Assembly: GCA_963756455.1 (NCBI GenBank)
Contig: CAVWNC010000003.1
Coordinates: 1,674,001-1,738,000 of the forward strand
Direction: 5' to 3'
Length of the DNA stretch: 64,000 nucleotides
From: DASQPA01 sp963756455
Lineage (GTDB): Bacteria; Acidobacteriota; Thermoanaerobaculia; Multivoradales; UBA5704
Shown here: one piece after another, positions 25,349-33,880 of the stretch
Layout of the letters: every line of letters begins with the position of its first letter
Position numbering within the stretch: position 1 is the first letter of the stretch
Program-made: the position numbers and the translations under genes
The notes under the pieces: model-generated
What the model saw: the letters and a program-made list of their open reading frames with translations, nothing else
Databases searched by the model: none
Told to the model about the DNA's origin: nothing

Positions 25349-26751
25349 GCTTCAATCCCTTCGCCGACCTCTCGCACATCCACTTCGTGGGGATCGGCGG
25401 TGCCGGCATGAGCGGCATCGCCGAGATCCTCCTGACCGACGAGCGCGAGCTTCTCGTGAGCGGCTGCGACCAGGCTTCGGGCGAGGCCACGGAGCATCTT
25501 CAGAAGATGGGTGCCACGATCCACAAGGGGCATACCGGAGATCACCTCAAAGGGGTCGACCTGGTCGTCATCTCCTCGGCGGTGGCGGACGGCAACCCGG
25601 AGGTCCAGGCGGCACGTTTCCGCGGCATCCCCGTCGTCCGCCGGGCCGAGATGCTCGCCGAGCTGATGCGTTTGAAGTACGGCATCGCCGTCGCCGGCAC
25701 GCACGGGAAGACCACCACCACCTCGCTCGTCGGCACCATGCTGACCCAGGCGGGGCTCGATCCGACGGTCATCGTCGGCGGCCGGCTGCGTCTCCTCGGT
25801 ACCGGCGCGCGCTTGGGCAACAGCAATTACCTGGTCGCCGAGGCGGACGAGTTCGATCGCAGTTTTCTTCGCCTGTCGCCGGTCGTCGCGGTGATCACCA
25901 ACATCGACCGCGATCACCTGGATACCTACCGCGATCTGGACGAGATCCGCGACGCCTTCGTCACCTTCGCCAACCGGGTGCCGTTCTTCGGCCGCTTGAT
26001 CGTCTGCCTGGAGGACACCAACATCCAGCAGATCCTCCCCCGGCTCTCCGAGCGCCGGCTGGTGACCTACGGCTTCTCACCGCAGGCGGACCTGGCGGCG
26101 GTGGACATCGAGGCCCAGGGCGGCAAGAGCGCCTTCGGGGTCCGCCTCCGCGGCGCCCTTCTCGGCCGCCTGGAAGTTCCCCTCCCCGGCCGGCACAACA
26201 TCCTCAACGCCTTGGCCGCCGTGGGCGTCGGGCTCTCGCTCCGCCTCGGCTTTGCGGAGATCGCGAGCGGCCTCGCCGCCTTCGAGGGGGTCCACCGCCG
26301 CTTCGAGCAGCTCGGTGAGTGGCGGGGCGCGGCGGTGATCGACGACTATGCCCACCACCCGACCGAGGTGACGGCGACCCTCGACGCCGCCCGGCAGTCT
26401 TTTCCCAAGGGGCGGCTCCACGTCGTTTTTCAGCCTCACCTCTTCTCGCGCACCCAGGACCAGGCCGAGGGCTTCGGCCGGGCGCTCCTCCTGGCCGACC
26501 GCGCCGTCGTCACCGACGTCTACGCCTCGCGCGAGGCGCCGATCCCCGGGGTGACGGGCGAGCTGGTCGTCGAGGCCGCCCTCCGCAGCGGCCACAAGAA
26601 CGTCCATTACTGCCCCGACTGGCGCCAGGTCCCAGCCCTCCTTGCCGGGAGCGGAGCCGAGGGGGTCGCCGCGGGCGACGTCGTCATGACCCTTGGCGCC
26701 GGCGACATCTATCGGCTGGCCCGCCAGCTCGTCGGCCGGGAGGACGCATGA
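25345..26751 (+). CDS. murC: UDP-N-acetylmuramate:L-alanine ligase
   Basis: Adds L-Ala to UDP-MurNAc, the first peptide step. The 468-residue Mur ligase shows the N-terminal HIHFVGIGGAGMSGIAEILL, the ATP loop AGTHGKTTTTSLVG near residue 120, VAEADEFDRSFL, TNIDRDHLDTY and the characteristic IDDYAHHPTEV with FQPHLFSRT. The gene starts at ATG 25345, four bases inside murG, and overlaps ftsQ by four bases. In many bacteria murB and ddl follow murC; they are not here. Confidence 0.97.
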   Translation: MSFNPFADLSHIHFVGIGGAGMSGIAEILLTDERELLVSGCDQASGEATEHLQKMGATIHKGHTGDHLKGVDLVVISSAVADGNPEVQAARFRGIPVVRRAEMLAELMRLKYGIAVAGTHGKTTTTSLVGTMLTQAGLDPTVIVGGRLRLLGTGARLGNSNYLVAEADEFDRSFLRLSPVVAVITNIDRDHLDTYRDLDEIRDAFVTFANRVPFFGRLIVCLEDTNIQQILPRLSERRLVTYGFSPQADLAAVDIEAQGGKSAFGVRLRGALLGRLEVPLPGRHNILNALAAVGVGLSLRLGFAEIASGLAAFEGVHRRFEQLGEWRGAAVIDDYAHHPTEVTATLDAARQSFPKGRLHVVFQPHLFSRTQDQAEGFGRALLLADRAVVTDVYASREAPIPGVTGELVVEAALRSGHKNVHYCPDWRQVPALLAGSGAEGVAAGDVVMTLGAGDIYRLARQLVGREDA

Positions 26752-27644
26752 GCGGCGGTTTCGAATCGGTGGCGGCGATTTCCGGGGCGGGCGGGGCGGG
26801 CGGCCGGGTGCTCGACTTCCGCCGCCGCCAAGCGCCGCCGCGGCGCAGGAAGCGGAGCCTCTGGCTCGCCCTCGCCCGGCCGCTGGGGACGGCGCTCGCG
26901 TTGATCGCCCTTCCCGGCGGGCTCGTCGCCTGGGTGCTCACCTCGTCCCGCTTCTGCCTGCACGAGATGGCGATCGAGGGGACCCACCGGGTGCAGGCGG
27001 AGTACGTACGGCGCGCCCTCGCCCCCCTCCGGGGCACCAACCTCGTGCGGCTGCCGCTCGCCCGGGTCGAAGCGCTCCTCGCGAGGCAGCCCTGGATCGA
27101 GAGCGTCGAGATCGAGAAAATTTTACCCGACCGGGTCAGGGTTTCCATCCGCGAGCGCCGGCCGGTCGCTCTCCTCGCCGGTCCCGGCGGCGCCCTCTCC
27201 TGGGCGGACGTCCATGGCAACCCCATCGCCCCGGCCGCTCCGGGGGAAAACCGGGAGGGGTTCCTCGTCATCGATCTCGCCGGTGCGGCGCCTTCGGTGT
27301 CGGAGGCGACCGAGGCGACCGAGGCCATGGCGGAGGCGCTCCAGGCCGCGGCCGAGCTCAAACAGGTCAATCCAGACTGGGCGTCTTCCCTCACCCAGGT
27401 GGACGTCCTGGGCGACGAGGATCTTCGCCTGCATCTCAAGGATCTGCCCTTTCCACTCCTCGTCCGGCGTTCCGACCTGGTCTCGAAAGTGCATCGATTC
27501 GAGGCGCTCTTGCCCGAGCTGGGGCGCCGGTACACCGCCCTTCAATCTGTCGACCTGCGCTTCGCGCGCCGGATCATTATCGTACCAGCGGTCCAACCTG
27601 CGGCTGCCGCACAAAAAACTTTCACAAACGGGGGAGCAGGCTGA
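26748..27644 (+). CDS. ftsQ: cell division protein FtsQ
   Basis: A bitopic divisome protein linking FtsL/FtsB to the rest of the machinery. The 298-residue product has a basic cytoplasmic N-terminus, one membrane helix (about residues 43-62), a POTRA domain (FCLHEMAIEGTHRVQAEYVRRAL onward, with LARQPWIESVEIEKILPDRVRVSIRERRP split over its strands) and a C-terminal beta domain. A short acidic EATEATEA repeat interrupts the C-terminal domain near residue 185. It overlaps murC by four bases and ftsA begins one base after its stop. Confidence 0.93.
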   Translation: MSGGFESVAAISGAGGAGGRVLDFRRRQAPPRRRKRSLWLALARPLGTALALIALPGGLVAWVLTSSRFCLHEMAIEGTHRVQAEYVRRALAPLRGTNLVRLPLARVEALLARQPWIESVEIEKILPDRVRVSIRERRPVALLAGPGGALSWADVHGNPIAPAAPGENREGFLVIDLAGAAPSVSEATEATEAMAEALQAAAELKQVNPDWASSLTQVDVLGDEDLRLHLKDLPFPLLVRRSDLVSKVHRFEALLPELGRRYTALQSVDLRFARRIIIVPAVQPAAAAQKTFTNGGAG

Positions 27645-27645
27645 T

Positions 27646-28884
27646 ATGCCGAAGCCAGAACCGTATTTCGTGGGTATCGACATCGGGTCCTCCAAAGTGG
27701 GGGTCTTGATCGGCCAGCGCGACGACAAGGGCGGCCTCGAGGTCGTGGGCAAGGGCCTCGCCCCCAACCGCGGCACGCGGAAGGGGAACATCGTCAACGT
27801 CGAGGCGACCGTCGACGCCTTGAAGCAGGCGAGCGAGGAGGCCGAGGTGATGGCCGGAGTCGAGATCTCCCGCGCCTACGTCGGCGTCGCCGGAGCAGAC
27901 ATAAGGAGCGTCAACTCGCGCGGCATGGTCTCGGTGTCGCGGAAAGACCGCGAGATCACCCGCCAGGACATCCAGCGGGTGCTCGACGCGGCCAAGTCCG
28001 CCGCCCTCCCGTCCGACCGCGAAATCCTCCACGCCATCCCCCAGGAGTTCGTCGTCGACGAGCAGGGGGGGATCGGCGATCCGCTCGGTATGCTGGGGAG
28101 CCGGCTCGAGGTCATGGTCCACCTGGTGACCGGCAACACCACCCGCTCGAAGACGCTCCTCACCTGCGTCAACCGGGCCGGCATCGAGGTCGTCGAGATG
28201 GTCTTCGAGCCGCTCGCGACCGCCGAGGCGGTGCTCACCCCGGACGAGCGCGAGCTGGGCTGCCTGCTGATCGACGTCGGCGCCGGCACCACCGAGTACG
28301 CCCTCTTCGCCGACGGCGAGATCCAGTACAGCGCCGTGGCGCCGATCGGCGCCGGCCACTTCACCAACGACCTCGCGATGGTGCTCCGCACGCCCTTCGG
28401 CGAGGCGGAGAAGATCAAGATCAAGCAGGGTTGCTGCCTCCCCAGCATGGTCACCGACGACGAGGGCATCTCGGTCCCTACGGTCGCCGGCGGCTCATCG
28501 CGGGTAGTGCCCCGGAAGGAACTGTGTGAGATCCTTCAGCCGCGCGCGGAGGAGCTCTTCAGCATGATTCGGGAGGATCTCTTCAAGCACGCGAGCGAGG
28601 ACAGCCTGCGGGCCGGGATCGTCCTGACCGGCGGCGGCGCCCAGCTCGACGGCCTCCTGGAGCTCTCGGAGCAGACCTTCGATGCGGGCGTGCGCTACGG
28701 CCTGCCGCGCGGCCTGGGCGGCCTGGTCGACGTCATCAGCAGCCCGACCTGGTCGACCGCCTCGGGGCTCCTCCTCTACGCGCGGACCGCCGAGGAGAGC
28801 CAGGGCAAGGTGCAGAAGAAGCAGGGTTGGAGCGTACGTGGGATGGTGGGGAGTCTGCGCGGCATGTTCGCGGACCTGCTCTAG
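27646..28884 (+). CDS. ftsA: cell division protein FtsA
   Basis: Actin-like ATPase that tethers FtsZ to the membrane. The 412-residue protein has the phosphate-1 motif VGIDIGSSKVGVLIG at the start, the 1C domain, LLIDVGAGTTEYALF (phosphate-2) and IVLTGGGAQLDGLLE (adenosine motif). The final residues, SVRGMVGSLRGMFADLL, form an amphipathic helix suited to membrane anchoring. Start ATG 27646 with GGGGGAGCAGG upstream. ftsZ follows after a 43-base gap that contains its own AAAGGGGG ribosome-binding site. Confidence 0.96.
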   Translation: MPKPEPYFVGIDIGSSKVGVLIGQRDDKGGLEVVGKGLAPNRGTRKGNIVNVEATVDALKQASEEAEVMAGVEISRAYVGVAGADIRSVNSRGMVSVSRKDREITRQDIQRVLDAAKSAALPSDREILHAIPQEFVVDEQGGIGDPLGMLGSRLEVMVHLVTGNTTRSKTLLTCVNRAGIEVVEMVFEPLATAEAVLTPDERELGCLLIDVGAGTTEYALFADGEIQYSAVAPIGAGHFTNDLAMVLRTPFGEAEKIKIKQGCCLPSMVTDDEGISVPTVAGGSSRVVPRKELCEILQPRAEELFSMIREDLFKHASEDSLRAGIVLTGGGAQLDGLLELSEQTFDAGVRYGLPRGLGGLVDVISSPTWSTASGLLLYARTAEESQGKVQKKQGWSVRGMVGSLRGMFADLL

Positions 28885-28927
28885 GAATCAGGATTCGAGA
28901 AACGGTAGGATACAAAGGGGGTTCACG

Positions 28928-30217
28928 ATGATTCTGTTCGACGACCATGACGCTCCAAAGGAGGCTCCGGTGCCCTTGGAAGAGACGGACGGCGTCCCCG
29001 CTCGGATCAAGGTGATCGGGGTCGGGGGAGGCGGCGGCAACGCCGTCAACCGCATGATCGACTCGCAGCTCCGCGGCATCGAGTTCATCGCTGCCAACAC
29101 CGATCTTCAGGCGCTTAGGAAGTGTCGCGCGCCGCTCAAGCTCCAGCTCGGCAACCTGCTGACCAAGGGTCTGGGCGCCGGTGCAGACCCCGAGGTGGGG
29201 AGGAAGTCGGCCCTGGAGGACACCGAGCACATCCTGGAGATGCTGGACGGTGCCGACATGGTCTTCCTGACCGCCGGACTGGGCGGCGGCACGGGGACGG
29301 GCGCGGCGCCCATCATCGCCTCGCTCGCCGCCGAGATCGGCGCCCTCGTCGTCGCGGTCGTCACCAAGCCCTTCGGCTTCGAGGGCCGGCGTCGGCTGCA
29401 ACTCGCCGAGCGCGGCGTCGAGGAGCTCCGCGGGGCGGTCGACACGCTCATCACCATCCCCAACGAGCGCCTGCTCAACTTCGTCGAGCGCGGCACGCCC
29501 CTCCACGAGGCCTTCCGCATCGCCGACGACGTCCTCCGCCAGGCGGTCCAGGGGATCAGCGACCTCATCACCGTCCCCGGCGAGATCAACGTCGACTTCG
29601 CGGACGTGCGGACGATCATGACCGGCATGGGCATGGCGCTCATGGGCACCGGCGTCGCCAAGGGCGAGCACCGGGCGCTCGAAGCGGCCCAGCGGGCGAT
29701 CTCCTCGCCGCTCCTGGAAGAAACGTCGATTCAGGGCGCGCGCGGCGTCCTTATCAACATCTCCGGTGGCCACGACCTGACCCTCCACGAGGTCGCCGAG
29801 GCCGCCCGCATCATCGCCGACGCCGTCGATCCGGACGCCAACATCATCTCCGGCATGGTGATCGACCCGACGATGGAAGAGTCGATGAAGGTGACGGTCA
29901 TCGCGACCGGCTTCGACTACGCCTCGGGCGAGCGCTCGCGAGCGCAGGGTCCCATCGCGACCTTGAATCGTCCGGTGATGACCCCGCAGCCCCTCGCCGC
30001 CGCGCCCTTGGATCGTGGCGATCGCGGCGATCGCGGGGGTGAGAGGGATCGGGATCGCGAGCGGGAGGAGGCCGAGAAGCCCCAGCAGGTGGACGTGCCC
30101 TTCTACCGCAAGGTGATCGCGCACGCGAGAGGCGAGGATCCGAACGGCTTCGGACCCAACTGGTCGAATGTCGACGACTACGACATCCCGACCGTGTTGC
30201 GCAAGCAGATGGACTAG
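28928..30217 (+). CDS. ftsZ: cell division protein FtsZ
   Basis: Tubulin-like GTPase that forms the Z ring. The 429-residue protein has KVIGVGGGGGNAVNRM, the tubulin signature GGGTGTG at residues 119-125, NERLL and the T7-loop NVDFADVRTIM. After the core come a short charged linker rich in Arg/Asp/Gly (DRGDRGDRGGERDRDRERE) and the C-terminal peptide DDYDIPTVLRKQMD, which binds FtsA and other partners. Start ATG 28928. It closes the dcw cluster; no convincing intrinsic terminator is visible in the 100 bases before the convergent Uma2 gene. Confidence 0.97.
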   Translation: MILFDDHDAPKEAPVPLEETDGVPARIKVIGVGGGGGNAVNRMIDSQLRGIEFIAANTDLQALRKCRAPLKLQLGNLLTKGLGAGADPEVGRKSALEDTEHILEMLDGADMVFLTAGLGGGTGTGAAPIIASLAAEIGALVVAVVTKPFGFEGRRRLQLAERGVEELRGAVDTLITIPNERLLNFVERGTPLHEAFRIADDVLRQAVQGISDLITVPGEINVDFADVRTIMTGMGMALMGTGVAKGEHRALEAAQRAISSPLLEETSIQGARGVLINISGGHDLTLHEVAEAARIIADAVDPDANIISGMVIDPTMEESMKVTVIATGFDYASGERSRAQGPIATLNRPVMTPQPLAAAPLDRGDRGDRGGERDRDREREEAEKPQQVDVPFYRKVIAHARGEDPNGFGPNWSNVDDYDIPTVLRKQMD

Positions 30218-30317
30218 GGCGCCGGAGCGCGCCTCGCGCCCCGCGTCCTGGAAGTGATCTCGAGTCGTGGAGTTCCGCGGACGCCCACCGAGGCCCGGGG
30301 TCCGCTCGGTCGAGGCT

Positions 30318-30884
30318 CTACTCGAAGACTCGTTCGTAGAGAGCGGCCACGGAAAGCTCACAGCCGATGGCGGCCAGGGCGAGATGGTCCTCCAAGCGAC
30401 TCACCGCCTGGAGTAGCCACTTTCCACCCGGCTGCCGCACGTACTGCTCCACCTCGACCCGCTCCTGCGCGATGAGGACGAGCTCGGCGAGCGATTCGAT
30501 CGACCGGTAGTGCGCGAACTTTTTGCCGCGATCGTAGGCCTCCGTCGAGGGAGAGAGAACCTCGAAGATCACGGTGGGATTCAAGAGCGTATCCACCTCG
30601 GCATCCGCAAACCGGGGCTCGCCGCAGACGACGACGAGATCTGGATAGGTATAGAGCCCCGTAGCGTCCACCCGGATTCTCATATCGCCCACGAAAGCAT
30701 CGCAGGGCCGGCCGCGAAGCTGCGGATAGAGGGTCCCTGCGAGGTTGAAGGCCACGCGGTTGTGTTGCCGGCTGGCCCCCGTCATGGCGAAGATTTCGCC
30801 ATCGAAGTACTCGTGCTTCTCCTCGGAATAGCGCTCGAACGCCAGGTACTCCTCGGCGCTCAGTCTCGTGTGGGGTTCGGCCAT
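30318..30884 (-). CDS. Uma2 family endonuclease (DUF820)
   Basis: A 188-residue PD-(D/E)XK-fold protein of the Uma2 family, abundant in cyanobacteria and acidobacteria and of uncertain biological role. The core is complete: LSAEEYLAFERYSEEKHEY at the N-terminus with the conserved Glu, YPDLVVVCGEP with the catalytic Asp near residue 81, and NPTVIFEVLSPSTEAYDRGKK near residue 103 supplying Glu and Lys-equivalent positions. Start is the ATG at 30884. It converges with ftsZ and is followed upstream by two other minus-strand genes, so it may be part of a loose operon. Confidence 0.93.
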   Translation of the reverse strand: MAEPHTRLSAEEYLAFERYSEEKHEYFDGEIFAMTGASRQHNRVAFNLAGTLYPQLRGRPCDAFVGDMRIRVDATGLYTYPDLVVVCGEPRFADAEVDTLLNPTVIFEVLSPSTEAYDRGKKFAHYRSIESLAELVLIAQERVEVEQYVRQPGGKWLLQAVSRLEDHLALAAIGCELSVAALYERVFE

Positions 30885-30912
30885 AACGTCATTTTACCAG
30901 GGCCGACCGCCC

Positions 30913-31302
30913 TCAAGGCGTCTCTGCAAGCGAGTACTCGAATTCATACGAGTGCTTGCCCTCAACGATGTTGATCCTCATCTTCCCCGAAAGGCCCGCG
31001 AGTTGGTCGGTGCCGGAATCCGGGACCACCGTGATGAGGAGCTCCGGAACCCCGCGCGTCATGGTGCCGCTGTGCTGGAGGGCGAAGCTGCCGGTCCGCC
31101 CCTCCAGGGTTCCGGTCACCCGCTCCATCGCGACATAGCCCGCCGAGCCTTTGACGTCCGTGTTGATCGCAAGCATCTGGCCCTTGCTGGTCGCTTCGAG
31201 ATCGCCATGGAACTGCTTGTCGATCGACATCCGGCCCACCGTGGGGTCGCTGGCCTGGGGTTCCAACTTGACCTCGAACGGTCCGCTCGCCTGCTTCGTC
31301 AC
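30913..31302 (-). CDS. DUF3224 family protein
   Basis: A 129-residue cytoplasmic protein of the DUF3224 family: the N-terminal ASGPFEVKLEPQ, RMSIDKQFHGDLEATSKGQML and VAMERVTGTLEGRTGSFALQHSGTM segments are characteristic, and form a small beta-barrel. Function is unknown; some relatives are annotated as lipocalin-like. The GTG at 31302 is chosen because AAAGGAGATC lies just before it on the same strand; a longer upstream frame is open but composition there is Arg/Ser-rich and not protein-like. Confidence 0.88.
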   Translation of the reverse strand: MTKQASGPFEVKLEPQASDPTVGRMSIDKQFHGDLEATSKGQMLAINTDVKGSAGYVAMERVTGTLEGRTGSFALQHSGTMTRGVPELLITVVPDSGTDQLAGLSGKMRINIVEGKHSYEFEYSLAETP

Positions 31303-31392
31303 GGGGATCTCCTTTGCACGGGAAGGACGGGAGGAACGCTCTCTCCGCCGAGGAGAGCCTATCACGGGGCAGGCGGCAATCGAGCGTTAGGC

Positions 31393-32019
31393 TCAGTACA
31401 GCGTGGATCGCTGCCGGGCCGGGAGATCCCGGTCGTATTTCTCGCCATCGAAGTCCGCTTCGCTGAGCGCGGCCATGATCTGGCCTGCGGTCGGCACGGC
31501 CGGTCTCCCGCCCGAGACCGGCTGCCAAAGCTTCGACCGATGGATGGCCCGGGCGCACTGATAGAAGATCGACTCCACGTGAATGACCACGACACACTTC
31601 GGCAGCTTGCCTTCCACCTCGAAGCGAGCAAGGAGCGCAGGTTCGATCGTGATGCTGGCCGTGCCCTTGACGCGGAGCGTCTCGCCGACTCCGGGGATCA
31701 GGAAGATGAGGGAAACTCTGGGATCGGTGAGGATATTCCGCAGGCTGTCGATCCGATTGTTTCCCCGCCGTTCCGGCAGGAGCAATGTCTTCTCATCCAC
31801 CACGACGACGAATCCCGGAGGATCGCCGCGAGGGGAGACTTCGAGCCCGCCGGGTCCACAGGTGGCGAGGATCGCGAAGGGCGAGGCTTCAATCAGCGCC
31901 CGGTAGTGCGGATGGATGAACGCGATCTCCTTCCGGATCGAGTTGTCGTCGACCTCGCCGTAGAGGCTCGCGAGCTGCTCGTGGGTGGTGATGAGGTGGG
32001 GGTCTGTAAGAGGAATCAT
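31393..32019 (-). CDS. pyridoxamine 5'-phosphate oxidase-like FMN flavoprotein
   Basis: A 208-residue split-beta-barrel flavoprotein similar to the MSMEG_1061-type PPOX family. Visible segments include HPHYRALIEASPFAILATCG, LEVSPRGDPPGFVVVVDEKT, LLLPERRGNNRIDSLRNIL and VSLIFLIPGVGETLRVKG, where the Arg/Lys and Ser residues would hold FMN phosphate. Such proteins reduce or bind flavin/F420-type cofactors; the true substrate is unknown. The ATG at 32019 gives MIPLTDPHLIT, the usual start of this group; the frame continues upstream without family character. Confidence 0.88.
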   Translation of the reverse strand: MIPLTDPHLITTHEQLASLYGEVDDNSIRKEIAFIHPHYRALIEASPFAILATCGPGGLEVSPRGDPPGFVVVVDEKTLLLPERRGNNRIDSLRNILTDPRVSLIFLIPGVGETLRVKGTASITIEPALLARFEVEGKLPKCVVVIHVESIFYQCARAIHRSKLWQPVSGGRPAVPTAGQIMAALSEADFDGEKYDRDLPARQRSTLY

Positions 32020-32118
32020 ACAAGCGCTATGGTAGCAGGTGGGCCACGGGCGGAGTCGCCCCCACATGCCGGCCACGGCGTCCCCGTGAGATAGAGTCCC
32101 CGCGATGTGGAGAAAGAA

Positions 32119-32397
32119 ATGAAGAGCTCAGCGTTACCGAAAACAGACTCGATCGATGAGCTTGCCAGATTCTGGGACGCTCATGCTGTCACCGAGCTCG
32201 AGGACCAGTTGGAGGAAGTCACGGGGCCTATTTTTGAACGTGGGTGTGAGCAAATGACTCTTCGACTGGAGCCAGCGGAAGTTCAGGCAGTTGAAGAGAT
32301 CGCCAAGGCTCGCGGCGTTCCACAAGCAGAATTGCTGCGCGAGTGGGTTCTCGAAAAGCTCGGTTCCCTTCCTGTTCGCATTCCCCAGCGAAAGTAG
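32119..32397 (+). CDS. CopG-type antitoxin without an adjacent toxin
   Basis: A 92-residue protein of the CopG antitoxin kind found beside BrnT-like toxins: the N-terminal SIDELARFWDAHAVTELEDQLEEV and the C-terminal ribbon-helix-helix TLRLEPAEVQAVEEIAKARGVP with LLREWVLEKL are recognisable. It should bind DNA and autoregulate. No toxin gene lies on either side: upstream is the promoter region of the flavoprotein gene and downstream a convergent lipoprotein gene. It is therefore either an orphan antitoxin or a remnant. Start ATG 32119; an in-frame GTG at 32107 is possible. Its sequence is noticeably less GC-rich than its neighbours. Confidence 0.82.
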   Translation: MKSSALPKTDSIDELARFWDAHAVTELEDQLEEVTGPIFERGCEQMTLRLEPAEVQAVEEIAKARGVPQAELLREWVLEKLGSLPVRIPQRK

Positions 32398-32433
32398 GCG
32401 GCTTAAAACCCCGTCGAACCAAGCGTCGCACGT

Positions 32434-33732
32434 TCAGTACAGCGGCTGGAAGAGCACCGAGAAGGTCTCGGCGATCCGCTGGTGGGGACCGCGCTTTTTC
32501 CAGGAATCGTAGGTCACCTCGCCGCAGGATTTCTCGTCCTCGGCGAAGACCGCGTCCAGGCGGGCGGAGAATTCGCGGTCGTAGAAGGACAGGCTGTCCT
32601 CGGCGTTTTCAAGCAGCGAGCGGGCGTCGAAGTTGATCGAGCCGATGGTGCTGAAAATGCCGTCGAAGACGGCATCCTTGTTATGCATCATCGTGTGGTG
32701 GTACTCGAAGATCTTGACGCCGCCGGTCAGGAGCTCTCCGTAGTGGAGGCGCGAGGCCATGCGGAGGATCGGCATGTCGATGTGCTTGCCGGGGACCATC
32801 ACCCGCACGTCGACGCCGCGCTTCGCCGCCGCGATGAGCGCGGCGCGGATCTGCGCGTCGGGAACGAAGTAGGCGTTCTGGATGTGGATCGACTTTTGAG
32901 ACGACTCGATCGCCACGAGGAAGAGCATCTCGGCGAGCGAGGAGGAGTCGCCGCGCGACATCTTGACCGCCTGCGCCATGATGTCCCCTTCATGGGCGAG
33001 CTGTGGGTAGAACTTGTCGCCGGCGAGGATCTCGCCGGTCGTGTAGGTCCAGTCCTCGGCGAAAATGGACTGCATCTGGGCCGACACCGGACCGGTCGCT
33101 CGCACCACCGTGTCCCGCCATTCTTCGGCGTTCCTGGCGTTTCCCAGCCATTCCTGGGCGATGCAGAAGCCGCCGGTGAAGCTCACCTTGCCATCGACGA
33201 CGAGAATCTTTCGATGCGACCGCCGGCCGATCTTGTAGAGGCTCCAGATCCGAATCGGATGGAACACGTCGGCCTTGACGCCCACCTTCCGCATGCGGGC
33301 GAGGAGCGGCCCGGTGCGGCTGCTGCCCGTGGCATCGACCAGCACCCGCACCTCGACGCCCCGCTGGGCCGCGGCCATCAGGGCCGCAGCGAACATCTCG
33401 CCCGCCTTGTCGTTCTTGAAGATATAGGCTTCTAAGTCGACCGTCACCTTGGCCTCGCGGATCGCCCCGAGCATCCCGGCCACGATCTCGTCACCGTTGT
33501 TGAGGATCTCGGCCTGGTTCCCTCCTACCATCGGGTTCCCGAAGCCGTCCAACGAGCGCCTGAAGGAGAGGTCTTCCACCGCTGAAGGGTGGTCGTACTT
33601 GTAAGCGCTCCGCTTGTCGAGCGAGAGCAGGGTGCAGCCCGAGGTCAGGACGAGGGGCAGGAGAAGGAGAGCCAGAACCGCACCTCCGGAGAAGCGGTGG
33701 CCGATCGAGGGTCTCTGCGATCTTTCTTCCAT
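32434..33732 (-). CDS. phospholipase D / cardiolipin synthase-like lipoprotein
   Basis: A 432-residue PLD-superfamily enzyme with two HKD motifs: SHRKILVVDGKVSFTGG near residue 172 and MHNKDAVFDGIFSTIGSIN near residue 350. The HxKxxxxD residues are intact in both. The N-terminus carries a lipoprotein signal (LLLLPLVLTSGC), so the mature protein would be lipid-anchored at the periplasmic or outer-membrane face. Cardiolipin synthases normally have membrane helices instead, so a phospholipid transphosphatidylation role at an unusual location, or a different phosphodiester substrate, is possible. Start ATG 33732 with GAGGAGAACC upstream. Confidence 0.88.
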   Translation of the reverse strand: MEERSQRPSIGHRFSGGAVLALLLLPLVLTSGCTLLSLDKRSAYKYDHPSAVEDLSFRRSLDGFGNPMVGGNQAEILNNGDEIVAGMLGAIREAKVTVDLEAYIFKNDKAGEMFAAALMAAAQRGVEVRVLVDATGSSRTGPLLARMRKVGVKADVFHPIRIWSLYKIGRRSHRKILVVDGKVSFTGGFCIAQEWLGNARNAEEWRDTVVRATGPVSAQMQSIFAEDWTYTTGEILAGDKFYPQLAHEGDIMAQAVKMSRGDSSSLAEMLFLVAIESSQKSIHIQNAYFVPDAQIRAALIAAAKRGVDVRVMVPGKHIDMPILRMASRLHYGELLTGGVKIFEYHHTMMHNKDAVFDGIFSTIGSINFDARSLLENAEDSLSFYDREFSARLDAVFAEDEKSCGEVTYDSWKKRGPHQRIAETFSVLFQPLY

Positions 33733-33880
33733 GCTCGGTTCTCCTCGGCTCCTGGCGTGCGAACGGGACTACTGGGAGCAGAGCCATTGCATAGAGCATG
33801 CCGAGGTTTGGGCGGCGCTCGGAAACGCGAAGCGCTACAATGGCGCCGTCCTGTAGGATCGTCTTCGGAGGTTAAAAGCT

